Source of the DNA: Rhodothermus marinus DSM 4252
GTDB taxonomy: Bacteria > Bacteroidota > Rhodothermia > Rhodothermales > Rhodothermaceae
Length of the DNA stretch: 64,000 bases
NCBI RefSeq assembly: GCF_000024845.1
Contig: NC_013501.1
Coordinates: 2,646,874 to 2,710,873, forward strand
Reading direction: 5' to 3'
Shown piece by piece: positions 22,688-32,917 of this stretch (within the stretch, counting starts at the first letter, position 1; every line of letters begins with the position of its first letter). Below the pieces are notes generated by a model. It was given only the letters and a program-made list of their open reading frames with translations, was not told the origin of the DNA and made no database searches. The position numbers and the translations under genes are program-made.

Positions 22688-23977
22688 ATGGAAATGGAAA
22701 CCCCCACAACGTTTGCCGCGCTGGCGCTTCGGCTGGGTGTGGCGCTGGCCATCGGCCTGATGGTGGGGCTGCAGCGCGAGTTCGCCCACCGACACGAGCA
22801 GAACGCCCGCGCCGGGCTGTTTGCCGGCGCCCGCACTTTCACGCTCATCAGCCTGCTGGGCGCCACCTCCGGGCTGGCGGCCGATCTGCTGCAGGCTCCC
22901 TTCGTGGTGCTGCTCACGCTGGCGGCCGTGGGCGCGCTGCTGACCGTGGCCCACTACATCGGGGCCCAGCGCGGCGACATCGGCCTGACCACCGAGATGG
23001 CGGGCCTGCTGACGTTCCTGATCGGCCTGCTCTGCTACCTGGACCGGCTTGTGCTGGCCGCCGCGCTGGGCGTGGGACTGACCTGGCTGCTCACGCTCAA
23101 GCCGCAGACGCGCCTGCTGGCCGAGCGCATCTCGCGCGAGGACGTTTACGCCACGCTAAAGTTCGGTCTGATCACGGTGGTGCTGCTGCCGCTGCTGCCC
23201 GACCGCAGTTACGGCCCGCCGCCGTTCGACGTGCTCGTGCCGCGCGAGATCTGGCTGATGGTCGTGTTCATCTCGGCCATCAGCTTTCTGGGCTACGTGC
23301 TCACGCAGGTGCTCGGCGCCCGTCGCGGACTCGGCCTGACCGGCCTGCTGGGCGGACTGGCCTCCAGTACGGCGCTGACGCTCAGCATGGCCCGCCGCAG
23401 CCACGAATGGCCCCGCCTGGCCTCCACCGTGGCCGCCTCCATCCTGCTGGCCTGGGCCGCCATGGTCGTGCGTCTGGCGCTCATTCTGGCCGTGCTTTCT
23501 CCCGCCCTGCTTGAAGCGACAGCCCTGCCGCTGGGCGCCTCGCTGTTGCTCGGCGCCGCCTACGGCGTCTTCCTGTATCGCCACCGGCTACCCCGCCCTT
23601 CCGATGCCGAAACCCCGCTGAAGAACCCATTCGAACTGAAGCCCGCGCTGCTTTTCGGCCTGCTCTACGCCCTCATTCTGCTGCTGGCCAACACGGCCCG
23701 GCTCTACCTGGGCGCCTCGGGAGTGTACGCCTCGAGCCTGATCGGCGGGGCCGCCGATAGCGACGCCGTGGTGCTCTCGGTGGCCCAGCTCACACGCACC
23801 GGGACCGGCCTGCCGCTCGAGATTGCCGCCCGCTCCGTGATCCTGGCCACCGTCGCCAACACGGTCGTCAAGGCCGGACTGGTCTGGACGCTCGGCGCCC
23901 CGGCCCTTCGCCGCCCGATCCTGATCGGCCTGCTGGCCTACACGCTGCCCGCGCTGCTACTGGTCTGGCTCGTGTAG
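22688..23977 (+). CDS. MgtC/SapB-family membrane protein with DUF4010 domain
   Basis: 429 residues from the ATG at 22688. The N-terminal half has the MgtC/SapB signature ALAIGLMVGLQREF near residues 20-33 and TFTLISLLG near 57-65, with about five helices. The C-terminal half is DUF4010, another six to seven helices, with EIWLMVVFISAISFLGYVL and a late GGAADSDAVVLS. The function of the fusion is unknown; MgtC proteins relate to magnesium and membrane ATPase control. Longer upstream starts overlap the divergent rhomboid gene and are rejected. Confidence 0.9.
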   Translation: MEMETPTTFAALALRLGVALAIGLMVGLQREFAHRHEQNARAGLFAGARTFTLISLLGATSGLAADLLQAPFVVLLTLAAVGALLTVAHYIGAQRGDIGLTTEMAGLLTFLIGLLCYLDRLVLAAALGVGLTWLLTLKPQTRLLAERISREDVYATLKFGLITVVLLPLLPDRSYGPPPFDVLVPREIWLMVVFISAISFLGYVLTQVLGARRGLGLTGLLGGLASSTALTLSMARRSHEWPRLASTVAASILLAWAAMVVRLALILAVLSPALLEATALPLGASLLLGAAYGVFLYRHRLPRPSDAETPLKNPFELKPALLFGLLYALILLLANTARLYLGASGVYASSLIGGAADSDAVVLSVAQLTRTGTGLPLEIAARSVILATVANTVVKAGLVWTLGAPALRRPILIGLLAYTLPALLLVWLV

Positions 23978-23979
23978 CG

Positions 23980-24687
23980 TCAGACCGAAACGCCCGCCAC
24001 GTGCCGGATGAGCGACCGAAAGATGCCCAGTCCGTCCTCGCTGCCCAGCAGCGCCTCCACGCAGCGCTCCGGATGCGGCATCATGCCGAGCACATTCCGC
24101 TGCTCGTTCACGATCCCGGCGATGTTGTGCGCCGAGCCGTTGGGGTTGGCCGCCTCGGTGATGCGCCCGTCCGGCTCGCAGTAGCGGAACACCACCTGGC
24201 CGTTCGCCTCCAGGCGTTCGAGCACCTCCTTCGGAGCGAAGTAGTTACCCTCGCCGTGCGCGATCGGAATGCGCAGCACCTGGCCGGGCTGCAGCGCGTT
24301 CGTGAAGGGCGTGTCGGTCTGCTCCACGCGGACGTGCACGTACTTGCAGATGAAGCGCAGCGACGCGTTGCGCAACAGCACGCCGGGCAACAGGCCGCTT
24401 TCGCAGAGCACCTGAAATCCGTTGCAGATGCCGATGACCGGTCCCCCCTCGCGGGCAAAGCGGATCACGTCCTGCATGATCGGCGAAAAGCGGGCAATGG
24501 CGCCCGGCCGCAGGTAGTCGCCATACGAGAAGCCGCCGGGCACGATCACCACGTCCACATCCCCCAGCTTCGTCTCCTTGTGCCAGATGAAACGGGCCTC
24601 CTGCCCGGCCACGTGCTTGACGGCATGGTAGGCGTCGTGGTCGCAGTTGGAGCCCGGAAATACCAGAATGCCAAACCGAACGGCCAT
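23980..24687 (-). CDS. purQ: Phosphoribosylformylglycinamidine synthase, glutaminase subunit PurQ
   Basis: Class I glutamine amidotransferase that supplies ammonia to PurL for FGAM synthesis in purine biosynthesis. It has 235 residues from the ATG at 24687 ([18 protein letters not shown]). The catalytic triad is C88 (GICNGFQ), H205 and E207 (HPE). PurL and PurS are not in the window. Its end is 2 bases from the convergent MgtC-like gene. A strong terminator for yceI lies upstream. Confidence 0.96.
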   Translation of the reverse strand: MAVRFGILVFPGSNCDHDAYHAVKHVAGQEARFIWHKETKLGDVDVVIVPGGFSYGDYLRPGAIARFSPIMQDVIRFAREGGPVIGICNGFQVLCESGLLPGVLLRNASLRFICKYVHVRVEQTDTPFTNALQPGQVLRIPIAHGEGNYFAPKEVLERLEANGQVVFRYCEPDGRITEAANPNGSAHNIAGIVNEQRNVLGMMPHPERCVEALLGSEDGLGIFRSLIRHVAGVSV

Positions 24688-24768
24688 GCGTGTGCTCGGA
24701 TCGTTGGTGCTGCCTCCAAAGAAGTCGCCAGGTGCAACGCCTGAGGCGCGGGCGGGTTCGTGCGACAG

Positions 24769-24798
24769 AAAAGCCCGATCCGCCGGGGCGGATCGGGC
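24769..24798 (-). terminator. Rho-independent terminator of yceI
   Basis: A 12-bp perfect inverted repeat (GCCCGATCCGCC / GGCGGATCGGGC, 24773-24798) is followed on the minus strand by a short U-run (24772-24769). It lies 26 bases past the yceI stop and upstream of purQ, separating the two units. Confidence 0.8.
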
Positions 24799-24824
24799 CG
24801 GCACGTCCGGGTTTTCCGGAAAGC

Positions 24825-25439
24825 TCAGGCGCCTTCCTGCACGGCTTCGATGTCGATCAGCAGCGTCACTTCGCGGCCCACCACCACACCACCGGCCTCG
24901 GTAAGCCGATTCCACTGCAGGCCGTAGTCGAAGCGATCAATCGTCCCGCGGGCCGTGAAAGCCGCCCGCAGCTCACCCTGCATGCCCTGAGCCGTCCCCA
25001 GAAATTCCACGTCCAGCACCACCTCTTTCGTCACATCCTTGATCGTCAGATCGCCCACGAGCTGGAACTTGTTGCCCTGAATGTTGCGCACCTCCTTGCT
25101 GACGAAGCGGATCTCCGGGTACTTCTCGGCGTCGAAGAAATCGGGCGAGCGCAGGTGATTGTCGCGCCGCTCGATGCCCGTGTTGATGCTGGCCACGCGA
25201 ATGGTGGCGGTCGCCTTCAGGGTGCTCAGGTCGTTCGGGTCGAACTGCAACGTGGCGTCGTAGTCCTCGAAGACGCCGTTCACGAAGCTGATGCCCAGGT
25301 GACGCACCCGGAAACCGATCGAGCTGTGCGCCTTGTCGATCGTCCAGTTAAGAACCTCACGGGTGGGCGCCTCGGTCGGCTGCCAGAAGCCGGCCAGCGC
25401 GATCAGCGCCGGCACCAGGAGTAAACGAAAAGCACGCAT
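24825..25439 (-). CDS. YceI-family periplasmic protein
   Basis: 204 residues with a signal peptide ([19 protein letters not shown]). The lipocalin-like YceI barrel follows: [20 protein letters not shown] near residues 32-51, a conserved [13 protein letters not shown] near 98-110, and [16 protein letters not shown] near 128-143. YceI proteins bind polyisoprenoids and are secreted; the physiological role is unclear. The single gene has its own terminator and is divergent from folC. Confidence 0.95.
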   Translation of the reverse strand: MRAFRLLLVPALIALAGFWQPTEAPTREVLNWTIDKAHSSIGFRVRHLGISFVNGVFEDYDATLQFDPNDLSTLKATATIRVASINTGIERRDNHLRSPDFFDAEKYPEIRFVSKEVRNIQGNKFQLVGDLTIKDVTKEVVLDVEFLGTAQGMQGELRAAFTARGTIDRFDYGLQWNRLTEAGGVVVGREVTLLIDIEAVQEGA

Positions 25440-25591
25440 AGGCTTCCTCCGGTTGGTTGATGGTTGTCAGGTGTGCGTGAGTGGCACGGGTCGTTGAAAT
25501 GTTACACCACTACCCGGGTTGCCGGCAAGCCCGAATTGAAAAGCGAATATAAAAAATTTGTTACAACAAGTTTTTGCCTGCCACGAAGCGC

Positions 25592-26920
25592 ATGGACGCG
25601 CTGAACTATCTGCTCTCGCTACCCCGGTTTACGGATCAGGGGCGCGCGGCATACCGGCCGGGGCTGGAGCGCATGGGGGCGCTGCTGGCGGCCATGGGCG
25701 CGCCGCATCGGGCCTACCCGTGCGTGCACATCGCCGGCACGAACGGCAAGGGATCGACGGCCTCGCTGCTGGCGGCCATCGCCCGGGCGGCCGGCTACCG
25801 GGTCGGGCTGCACACCTCGCCGCACCTCTGGCACGTCGGCGAGCGCATGCGCATCGACGGCATCCCGGCGCCCACGACGTGGCTGGAGAAGGCCGTGGCC
25901 CGCTGTCGCCCGCTTTTCGAGCAGGTGCAGCCCAGTTTTTTTGAGGCCACGGTGGCGCTCAGCTTTCTGTACTTTGCCGAGCAGCAGGTCGATCTGGCCG
26001 TGGTGGAAGTCGGACTCGGCGGACGGCTCGACGCCACGAACGTCGTGCAGCCCCGCCTGGCCGTGATCACGTCGATCGGGCTGGATCACACGGACATCCT
26101 GGGCGAGACGATCGAGGCGATCACACGCGAAAAGGCCGGTATCATCAAGCCGGGCGTGCCCGTACTCACGGGCGTCACGCAACCCGAGGCGCTGGCCGTC
26201 ATTCGCGAAACCGCCGCCCGTCAGCAGGCTCCGCTGCACTACCTCTGGGAAGAAGTGCACCTGGAGCAGGTGGCGCCGGAGACGGTCTTCATGCGGCTGA
26301 CGGCTCGAACCCCGGCGCGTCGTTACGAAGACCTGGAGGTAGGACTGCCTGGCCGGCACCAGGCCGCCAACGCCCTGCTGGCAATCCGGGCGGCCGAACT
26401 GGTGTTGCCCGAGGTACTGGACGATCCCCGGCCGATCCGCCAGGGTCTGCGCGACGTCCGGCAACTGAGCGGCCTGCGCGGCCGGTTCGACGTGCTGCAG
26501 ACCCGACCGCTGGTCGTGGCCGATGTGGCGCACAATCCGGACGGCCTGGCGGCCGTGCTGACCACCATCGACGCGCTGCATCCGCCCGGCACCGGCCGCC
26601 GGTATGCGATCTGGAGCGCCCTGCGCGACAAAGACGCCCCCACGATGGCCGGACAACTGGTCCAGGCCGGCTTTTCCGTCTATGTCGCCGCCCTCGAAAG
26701 CCCACGCGCCTGGTCGGCCGTCGAGCTGGTTGCGATGGTGCAGCAGGTCGGCGGTCAGGTGCCGGGTGTCGGAACCGTCGCTTCCGGCTGGCAGTTACTG
26801 CAAAAGCGGCTACAGGCAGACGATGTGCTGTTGATCACAGGCTCGCATCAGGTGGTGGCCGCTCTTCCACCGGTGCTCTGGCAAAGCGCCTCAGTTGCAG
26901 GCGTCGGTTGGTGCGGATAG
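25592..26920 (+). CDS. folC: Folylpolyglutamate synthase / dihydrofolate synthase
   Basis: Mur-ligase family enzyme adding glutamate to dihydropteroate and to folates. About 442 residues from the ATG at 25592 (MDALNYLLSLPRF); an upstream in-frame TTG at 25574 is less likely. The ATP loop is HIAGTNGKGST, followed by GYRVGLHTSPHLWHVGERMRIDG, the carbamylated-lysine region TREKAGIIKPGVPVLTG, and a C-terminal domain with DVAHNPDG. The next gene, rho, has its own promoter. Confidence 0.95.
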   Translation: MDALNYLLSLPRFTDQGRAAYRPGLERMGALLAAMGAPHRAYPCVHIAGTNGKGSTASLLAAIARAAGYRVGLHTSPHLWHVGERMRIDGIPAPTTWLEKAVARCRPLFEQVQPSFFEATVALSFLYFAEQQVDLAVVEVGLGGRLDATNVVQPRLAVITSIGLDHTDILGETIEAITREKAGIIKPGVPVLTGVTQPEALAVIRETAARQQAPLHYLWEEVHLEQVAPETVFMRLTARTPARRYEDLEVGLPGRHQAANALLAIRAAELVLPEVLDDPRPIRQGLRDVRQLSGLRGRFDVLQTRPLVVADVAHNPDGLAAVLTTIDALHPPGTGRRYAIWSALRDKDAPTMAGQLVQAGFSVYVAALESPRAWSAVELVAMVQQVGGQVPGVGTVASGWQLLQKRLQADDVLLITGSHQVVAALPPVLWQSASVAGVGWCG

Positions 26921-27001
26921 GCTACAACGTCGAAATCGACCCTCCCGTTACCGGCCTCGTAGCCGGAAGTTAAATTTTCCCGAAATGCTCCGATTTTCTG
27001 G

Positions 27002-27029
27002 TTGACTTTCTGTCAGAAGATTCTAATTT
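27002..27029 (+). promoter_or_regulatory. rho promoter
   Basis: TTGACT (27002-27007), 16 bases, TAATTT (27024-27029), continuing as TAATTTTG, which also fits the Bacteroidetes -7 box TAnnTTTG. The transcript would have a leader of about 155 bases before rho. The leader contains a possible GC-rich hairpin (CCTGC.../GCAGG around 27058-27087). Long leaders are common for autoregulated rho genes. Confidence 0.6.
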
Positions 27030-27193
27030 TGCAACCGGTGGTCGCGCGGATCCCAGCCTGCCTGCGGGTCTGCCTTTCTCAGCAGGCCGACCACGAGCTG
27101 TAAAGCCCCCCCGAACCCAAGCAGGTAAAAACAACACAACCCTCAGCCTGCCACATAGAGCTTTCCTCAGTATCCAAAACCAGTGCTTCTCTC

Positions 27194-28750
27194 ATGAAGA
27201 TCTCCGAACTTCAGGCCAAGAAAATCAGCGAACTGCGCGAGCTGGCCCGCGAACTGGGCCTCACGGGATACTCGACGCTGCGCAAGCAGGATCTGATCTA
27301 TCGCATTCTGGAGGCCCAGGCGGAAGCAGAGGCCGGACGCCCGAACGGAGCGGCTCGCCGGGCCGCCACGACGCAGGAATCCACCGACGTGGCCCCGAAG
27401 GAAGAAGTGGCCGAAGCGGTGAGCGAGGACGCCGGTGACGAAACCGTCGAGGCCGAAGCTCCGGCGGCGGAAACGCAGGCCGAAGCCACCCGCGAAGATC
27501 GGCGCGCCTGGCGCGAGCGTCGGGGTCGGCGCGGACGCGTCGACATGCGCTATGCCGACTGGGACGAGCGCCGACGCCGCGTCTATGAGGGACGTCCCGC
27601 CTACATGGCCAATTACGACCCCGGCAAGACCGAACTGGAGGGCATGATCATCAAAAGCGGCGTGCTGGAGATCATGCCCGACGGTTACGGCTTCCTCCGC
27701 TCGCCCGATTACAACTACCTGCCCGGTCCCGACGACATCTACGTATCGCCCTCGCAGATCAAGCGCTTCAGCCTGCGCCTGGGCGACACGATCGAGGGGC
27801 TGGTGCGGCCGCCCAAAGAAGGCGAGCGCTTCTTCGCGTTGATTCAGGTGCACAAGGTCAACGGCCGGCCGCCCGAGGAAATGGAAGAGCGGCAGAGCTT
27901 CGACTACCTCACGCCGCTCTATCCGACCGAGCAGATCCGGCTGGAGACTTCGCCCAACGAATACAGCACGCGCATTCTGGACCTGTTTGCGCCGATCGGG
28001 AAAGGCCAGCGCGGGCTGATCGTGGCCCCGCCCAAGACGGGCAAGACCATCCTGCTGCAGAAAATCGCCAACGCCATCACGACGAACCACCCGGAGATCT
28101 ACCTGATCATCCTGCTGGTGGACGAGCGGCCCGAGGAGGTCACCGACATGGAGCGAAACGTCAAGGCCGAGGTGATCTCCTCGACGTTCGACCAGGATCC
28201 GGAGCGACACGTCGAGGTGGCCGACATCGTGCTGGAGAAGGCCAAGCGGCTGGTCGAGGCCAAGCAGGACGTGGTGATCCTGCTCGACTCGATCACGCGC
28301 CTGGCCCGCGCGCACAACGCGGTCACGCCCAGCACCGGCAAGACGCTCTCGGGTGGTATCGAGGCCGGCGCGCTGCGCGGTCCCAAGCGGTTCTTCGGCG
28401 CAGCCCGTAACGTCGAAGAAGGCGGCTCGCTGACGATCATCGGCACGGCGCTGATCGAGACCGGCAGCCGCATGGACGAAGTGATCTTCGAAGAATTCAA
28501 GGGAACCGGCAACATGGAGCTGGTGCTCGACCGGCAGCTGGCCGACCGGCGCATTTTCCCGGCCATTCACCTGATCAAGTCGGGCACGCGCCGCGAAGAG
28601 CTGCTCATTCCCGAGGCCAAGCTGCATCGCATCTGGCTCCTGCGCAAGATTCTGGCCGACATGGATCCGGTCGAGGCCATGATCTTCCTGCTGGAGAAGA
28701 TGCGGGGCACACGGAGCAACGACGAGTTCCTGGTTACGATGAACTCCTGA
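27194..28750 (+). CDS. rho: Transcription termination factor Rho
   Basis: Hexameric RNA helicase that terminates transcription. It has 518 residues, longer than the 419 of E. coli Rho. Residues 1-45 form the Rho_N domain, then about 85 residues of low-complexity acidic and then basic sequence (about 50-130) precede the RNA-binding cold-shock domain ([20 protein letters not shown]). The Walker A loop is APPKTGKT at 278-285. Downstream are the Q-loop/R-loop helicase motifs and the [11 protein letters not shown] segment. A long insert after Rho_N is typical of high-GC and Bacteroidetes Rho. A terminator follows. Confidence 0.97.
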   Translation: MKISELQAKKISELRELARELGLTGYSTLRKQDLIYRILEAQAEAEAGRPNGAARRAATTQESTDVAPKEEVAEAVSEDAGDETVEAEAPAAETQAEATREDRRAWRERRGRRGRVDMRYADWDERRRRVYEGRPAYMANYDPGKTELEGMIIKSGVLEIMPDGYGFLRSPDYNYLPGPDDIYVSPSQIKRFSLRLGDTIEGLVRPPKEGERFFALIQVHKVNGRPPEEMEERQSFDYLTPLYPTEQIRLETSPNEYSTRILDLFAPIGKGQRGLIVAPPKTGKTILLQKIANAITTNHPEIYLIILLVDERPEEVTDMERNVKAEVISSTFDQDPERHVEVADIVLEKAKRLVEAKQDVVILLDSITRLARAHNAVTPSTGKTLSGGIEAGALRGPKRFFGAARNVEEGGSLTIIGTALIETGSRMDEVIFEEFKGTGNMELVLDRQLADRRIFPAIHLIKSGTRREELLIPEAKLHRIWLLRKILADMDPVEAMIFLLEKMRGTRSNDEFLVTMNS

Positions 28751-28772
28751 GCACCTCTGGCCACGCTACAGG

Positions 28773-28803
28773 GGACCCTGCCTCCGGGTGGGGTCCTTTT
28801 TTT
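28773..28803 (+). terminator. Rho-independent terminator after rho
   Basis: Stem GGACCC (28773-28778) / GGGTCC (28791-28796) followed by seven T residues (28797-28803), 22 bases after the rho stop. Confidence 0.88.
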
Positions 28804-28886
28804 GTTGAATTCAAAAAGCAGAAAGCGCTTCCGATCAGTTTTTTTGTATCTTGCAACATTCCGGTAATGATCAAGAAGTTCGGCCG

Positions 28887-31800
28887 ATGGGAAGCCTGCT
28901 CGTTCTCCTGCTCGCGCTGCTGACGTTCAATCCTCGACCGTTTCCTCGCTACCCTGCCATTGATCCATCCGGACAACAGATCGTCTTTTCCTATCAGGGT
29001 GATCTGTGGCTGGTCCCGGTCACCGGCGGCATGGCCCAGCGCCTGACCGTCCACCCGGCCTATGAGGCCTACCCGCGCTGGAGTCCGGACGGCCGCCGCA
29101 TTGCCTTCACCAGCGATCGCTACGGCCACGACGACCTGTTCGTCATGGAACTGTTCGGCAGCCCCCCGCGCCGCCTCACCTACCATTCGGCCGACGACAT
29201 CCTGACCGACTGGACACGCGACGGCCGTCTGCTTTTCCAGACGCGACGCCTGTTCGTCCAGGTCGAGCGTGAGGCCGAAATCCACGCCATCCCCGACACC
29301 GGCGGCACGCCGGTGCGCATTCTCGACGCCACGGGCTTTCAGGCCACGCTCTCGCCGGACGGCCGCTTTCTGGCCTTCGAGCGCGGCTCCAACGCCACCT
29401 GGCGCCAGGGCTACCGCGGTTCGGCCGACCGCGACCTCTGGCTCTTCGATCTGCAGAACCACACTTTCCGTCGCCTGACCGACTTCGACGGCAACGATTA
29501 CCTGCCGGCCTGGGCCGGTCCGCGTACGCTCCTGTTCATCAGCGAACGCGACGGCACCTACAACCTGTACCGCCTGCCTCTGAACGAAGACGGCACGCCG
29601 CAGGGCGCTCCGGAGCAACTCACGCACTTTGAGGGGGACGGTGTCCGCTACTTCACGGTCAGCGCCGACGGCCGGACCATTGCCTTCGAGCGCCAGACCG
29701 ACCTCTACGTGCTCACGCTTCCCGAGGGCACCCCGCGCCGCCTGGAGATTCAGATTCCCTACGACGAGCGCTTCGATCCGGTGGAACGCCGCACCTTCAC
29801 GTCCGAGGCCACCGAATATGCGCTCTCACCCGACGGCCGGTACGTCGCCTTTGTCGTCCGCGGCGAGCTGTTCCTGCGCCGTAACGATCCCGACGACAAC
29901 CGCACGGTGCGCCTGACACGCCACCCGTGGCGCGACCGGGAGCCCGCCTGGCTCAATGACTCGACGCTCGTGTTCGTCTCGGACCGCGCCGGCCAGTACG
30001 ATCTGTACCTGCTGCGGGCGGCCGACGCGGGGACTTCCGACCTGTTCGAAAGCCTCACGCACACCGTCGTGCGCCTGACCGACACGCCGGAGGACGAGCG
30101 CGAACCGGTCGTTGCGCCGGACGGTCGCCATCTCGTGTTCCGCCGGGGGCGCGGCACACTGCTGCTGGCCCGCATCGAAGGCGATCGCCTTCGGATCACG
30201 CGCACACTGCTCGACGGCTGGGCCACGCCTGAAGACGTTGCCTGGAGTCCCGACAGCCGCTGGATCGCCTACAGCCTGCCCGACCTTGACTTCAACACGG
30301 AGGTCTACATTCAGCCCATCGACGGAAGCCATCCGCCCATCAACGTCAGCCAGCATCCCAGGCCCGACACGCACCCGGTCTGGAGTCCCGACGGCTCCAA
30401 GCTTGCCTTTCTGTCGCCGCGCAGCTCCGGCGACGTGGACGTGTGGTTCGCCTGGCTGCGCCGGGCCGACTGGGAGCGCACCGAAGAGGAATGGGAGGCC
30501 CTCGAAAAGCAATCCGACCGTAAGCGCCGCGATACGCTCACCGGTCCCATTCAGATCGACCTGGAACGCATCCACGAGCGGCTGCGCCGCGTGACCGCCC
30601 TGCCCGGGAACGAGGCCGAACTGGCCGTCTCGAAAGACGGCGAAACCTTCTACTTCGTGGCCAACCGGGGCGGCCGCACGCAGGACTACGAGGCCGAAGT
30701 GGACCTCTACCGCATCCGCTGGGACGGCTCCGAACTGAAGCGCCTCACCGAGAACGACACGGATCCCCGCCAGGTGCGGCTCAGCCGCGATGGCAAGTAC
30801 CTGTTCTTCCTGCGGCCTTCGGGTCAGCTCGTGCGGCTCAACCCGGAGAACGGCCGCCAGGAAACGCTGCGCTTTGAAGCGCGCATGGAAATCGACTACC
30901 GCGAGGAGCGTCGCCAGATCTTCGAGGAAGCCTGGCGCACGCTGGCGCAGGGCTTCTACGACCCGCAGTTCCACGGCGTCGACTGGCGAACGCTCCACGA
31001 CAAATACCTGCCCTGGGCGCTACAGGCTTCGACGAACCGGGACTTCCGCGACGTCTTCTCCTGGATGCTCGGCGAGCTAAACGCCAGCCACCTGGGCATT
31101 TCCGGTCCCGATCGGGCCGAGACGCAGCGCGAACGTACCGGCCTGCTGGGCGTGGAGGTCGAGCCCGTGCCGGGCGGCGTACGCATCCGGCATGTGGTGC
31201 CACGTTCGCCGGCAGACCGCGAGGAAAGCCGCCTGCATGTGGGCGAAGTAATTACGGCCGTCGACGGCACACCCGTAGCCGAAGTGGACAACTTCTACCG
31301 CCTGCTGGTCGATAAAGTGGACGCGCGTGTGCGGCTGACGGTGCGTGCGCCGGACGGCCGGACCCGCACCGTGATCATTCGTCCGGTCGGCTCCCTGAAC
31401 GAAGCGCTCTACGAAGAATGGGTGGCCACACGGCGTGCGCTGACCGAACGCTACAGCAACGGCCGCCTGGGCTACATCCACGTGCAGGGCATGAACTGGC
31501 CCAGCTTCGAGCGCTTCGAGCGCGAACTGGTGGCCAGCGGCCAGGGCAAAGAAGGGTTGATCATCGACGTGCGCTATAACGGCGGCGGCTGGACGACCGA
31601 CTACCTGCTGACGGTGCTGACCGTTCGTCGCCACGCCTATACGATTCCGCGTGGGGCCGCCGAGCGGCTGGATCTGCCCGATCGCCGCGCCTTTCGCGCC
31701 CATTACCCCTTCGGCGAGCGGCTGCCCTTTGCGGCCTGGACGAAACCCGTGGCCGCCCTCTGCAACCAGAACAGTTTTTCCAACGCCGAGATCTTTTCGC

Positions 31801-32090
31801 ACGCCTTTAAGAACCTGGGGCTGGGGCCGCTGATAGGCGTGCCCACCTTCGGCGCAGTCATCTCGACCGGCGGTGTGGGACTCATCGACGGATCGTTCGT
31901 TCGCCTGCCGTTCCGCGGCTGGTTCGTTTACGCCGACGACACGAACATGGAGAACGGTCCGGCCGTACCCGACATCATCGTCGAGGAAGCACCCGACAGC
32001 AAAGCGCGGGGAGAGGATCCCCAGCTCCGGGCGGCCGTCGAAGCACTGCTGGCCCGTATCGACGCCCGAAACACCGAGGAAACCCACTAA
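28887..32090 (+). CDS. Tricorn protease homologue, S41 family
   Basis: 1067 residues from the ATG at 28887; the N-terminus is a signal peptide (MGSLLVLLLALLTFNP), so it is exported, unlike archaeal tricorn. Residues 20-600 form two beta-propellers of PD40/WD-like repeats (SPDGRRIAF, SPDGRFLAF). A PDZ domain lies near 755-835. The S41 protease core has S734-H735 in NASHLG and the likely nucleophile S963 in NQNSFSNAEIF. It probably degrades peptides in the periplasm. A HAD gene follows at 15 bases. Confidence 0.93.
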   Translation: MGSLLVLLLALLTFNPRPFPRYPAIDPSGQQIVFSYQGDLWLVPVTGGMAQRLTVHPAYEAYPRWSPDGRRIAFTSDRYGHDDLFVMELFGSPPRRLTYHSADDILTDWTRDGRLLFQTRRLFVQVEREAEIHAIPDTGGTPVRILDATGFQATLSPDGRFLAFERGSNATWRQGYRGSADRDLWLFDLQNHTFRRLTDFDGNDYLPAWAGPRTLLFISERDGTYNLYRLPLNEDGTPQGAPEQLTHFEGDGVRYFTVSADGRTIAFERQTDLYVLTLPEGTPRRLEIQIPYDERFDPVERRTFTSEATEYALSPDGRYVAFVVRGELFLRRNDPDDNRTVRLTRHPWRDREPAWLNDSTLVFVSDRAGQYDLYLLRAADAGTSDLFESLTHTVVRLTDTPEDEREPVVAPDGRHLVFRRGRGTLLLARIEGDRLRITRTLLDGWATPEDVAWSPDSRWIAYSLPDLDFNTEVYIQPIDGSHPPINVSQHPRPDTHPVWSPDGSKLAFLSPRSSGDVDVWFAWLRRADWERTEEEWEALEKQSDRKRRDTLTGPIQIDLERIHERLRRVTALPGNEAELAVSKDGETFYFVANRGGRTQDYEAEVDLYRIRWDGSELKRLTENDTDPRQVRLSRDGKYLFFLRPSGQLVRLNPENGRQETLRFEARMEIDYREERRQIFEEAWRTLAQGFYDPQFHGVDWRTLHDKYLPWALQASTNRDFRDVFSWMLGELNASHLGISGPDRAETQRERTGLLGVEVEPVPGGVRIRHVVPRSPADREESRLHVGEVITAVDGTPVAEVDNFYRLLVDKVDARVRLTVRAPDGRTRTVIIRPVGSLNEALYEEWVATRRALTERYSNGRLGYIHVQGMNWPSFERFERELVASGQGKEGLIIDVRYNGGGWTTDYLLTVLTVRRHAYTIPRGAAERLDLPDRRAFRAHYPFGERLPFAAWTKPVAALCNQNSFSNAEIFSHAFKNLGLGPLIGVPTFGAVISTGGVGLIDGSFVRLPFRGWFVYADDTNMENGPAVPDIIVEEAPDSKARGEDPQLRAAVEALLARIDARNTEETH

Positions 32091-32105
32091 AACCGCAAAT
32101 AAATC

Positions 32106-32846
32106 ATGCCCTCGCGAATCAAACTCGTCCTGTTCGATATGGACGGCGTGCTGGTGGACGTGTCGCGCTCCTACCGGCGCGCCATCGAAGAGACGGTCGA
32201 GCACTTTACGGGACGCAAAATCACGCCGGCCACCATCCAGCGCTACAAAAACGCCGGCGGCTTCAACGACGACTGGAAGCTGACGCACACGATCATCCTC
32301 GACATCGGCATGCAGGTGCCCTTCAGCCGCGTGATGCAGGAGTTCCAGCGACGCTACCGGGGCGAGCACTGGGACGGCTTCATTGCTCAGGAACCGCCGC
32401 TGGTGCAGACGCAGACGCTCCAGCACCTGCGCCAGCAGGGTTACCTGATGGGGATCGTCACGGGCCGCCCCGAAGCCGAGGCGCGCTGGACGATCGAACG
32501 CTTCGGCTGGCAACCCTACTTTCCGCTGCTGGTGGCCATGGAGCACCAGGACGGCCGGGGCAAGCCCGATCCGTACCCGATTCAGCGAGCACTGGCCATG
32601 CTGGAGGCCGTCGGCATGCCGATCACGCCCTCCGAAGCCGTCTACGTGGGCGATTCGGTGGACGACATGATCGCCGCCCAGGCGGCCGGCGTTCTGCCCG
32701 TCGGCGTCATCCCGCCCTATCTGGACGCCGAAGCGCACGGGGCCCTGCTACGCGAGCGCGGCGCCCGCTATCTGCTGAACCGCACCGACGAGTTGCCTGA
32801 GCTGCTGGCCGAGCTGGAGGCGGCTTCCGTGCGCCGCGCCTCCTGA
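32106..32846 (+). CDS. HAD-superfamily hydrolase (subfamily IA)
   Basis: 246 residues. Motif I is FDMDGVLVD with D11 and D13; motif II is IVTGRP; the lysine of motif III lies in GKPDPYPI; motif IV is YVGDSVDDMIAA. The cap contains NAGGFNDDWKLTH, which marks a subgroup of HAD-IA proteins of unknown substrate. It lies 15 bases after the tricorn gene and may be co-transcribed. A small phosphate ester is the likely substrate; none can be named. Confidence 0.9.
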   Translation: MPSRIKLVLFDMDGVLVDVSRSYRRAIEETVEHFTGRKITPATIQRYKNAGGFNDDWKLTHTIILDIGMQVPFSRVMQEFQRRYRGEHWDGFIAQEPPLVQTQTLQHLRQQGYLMGIVTGRPEAEARWTIERFGWQPYFPLLVAMEHQDGRGKPDPYPIQRALAMLEAVGMPITPSEAVYVGDSVDDMIAAQAAGVLPVGVIPPYLDAEAHGALLRERGARYLLNRTDELPELLAELEAASVRRAS

Positions 32847-32917
32847 GATCGGGAACGCAGCACGTGCGTGCGGCGTGTGCAGCGGCGTCGTAGCCGCAAC
32901 CCGACACGCAGGCGCCC

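Noticed and set aside
31077-32738. 553-residue minus-strand ORF opposite the tricorn gene
   Set aside because: Antisense shadow of a long GC-rich gene.
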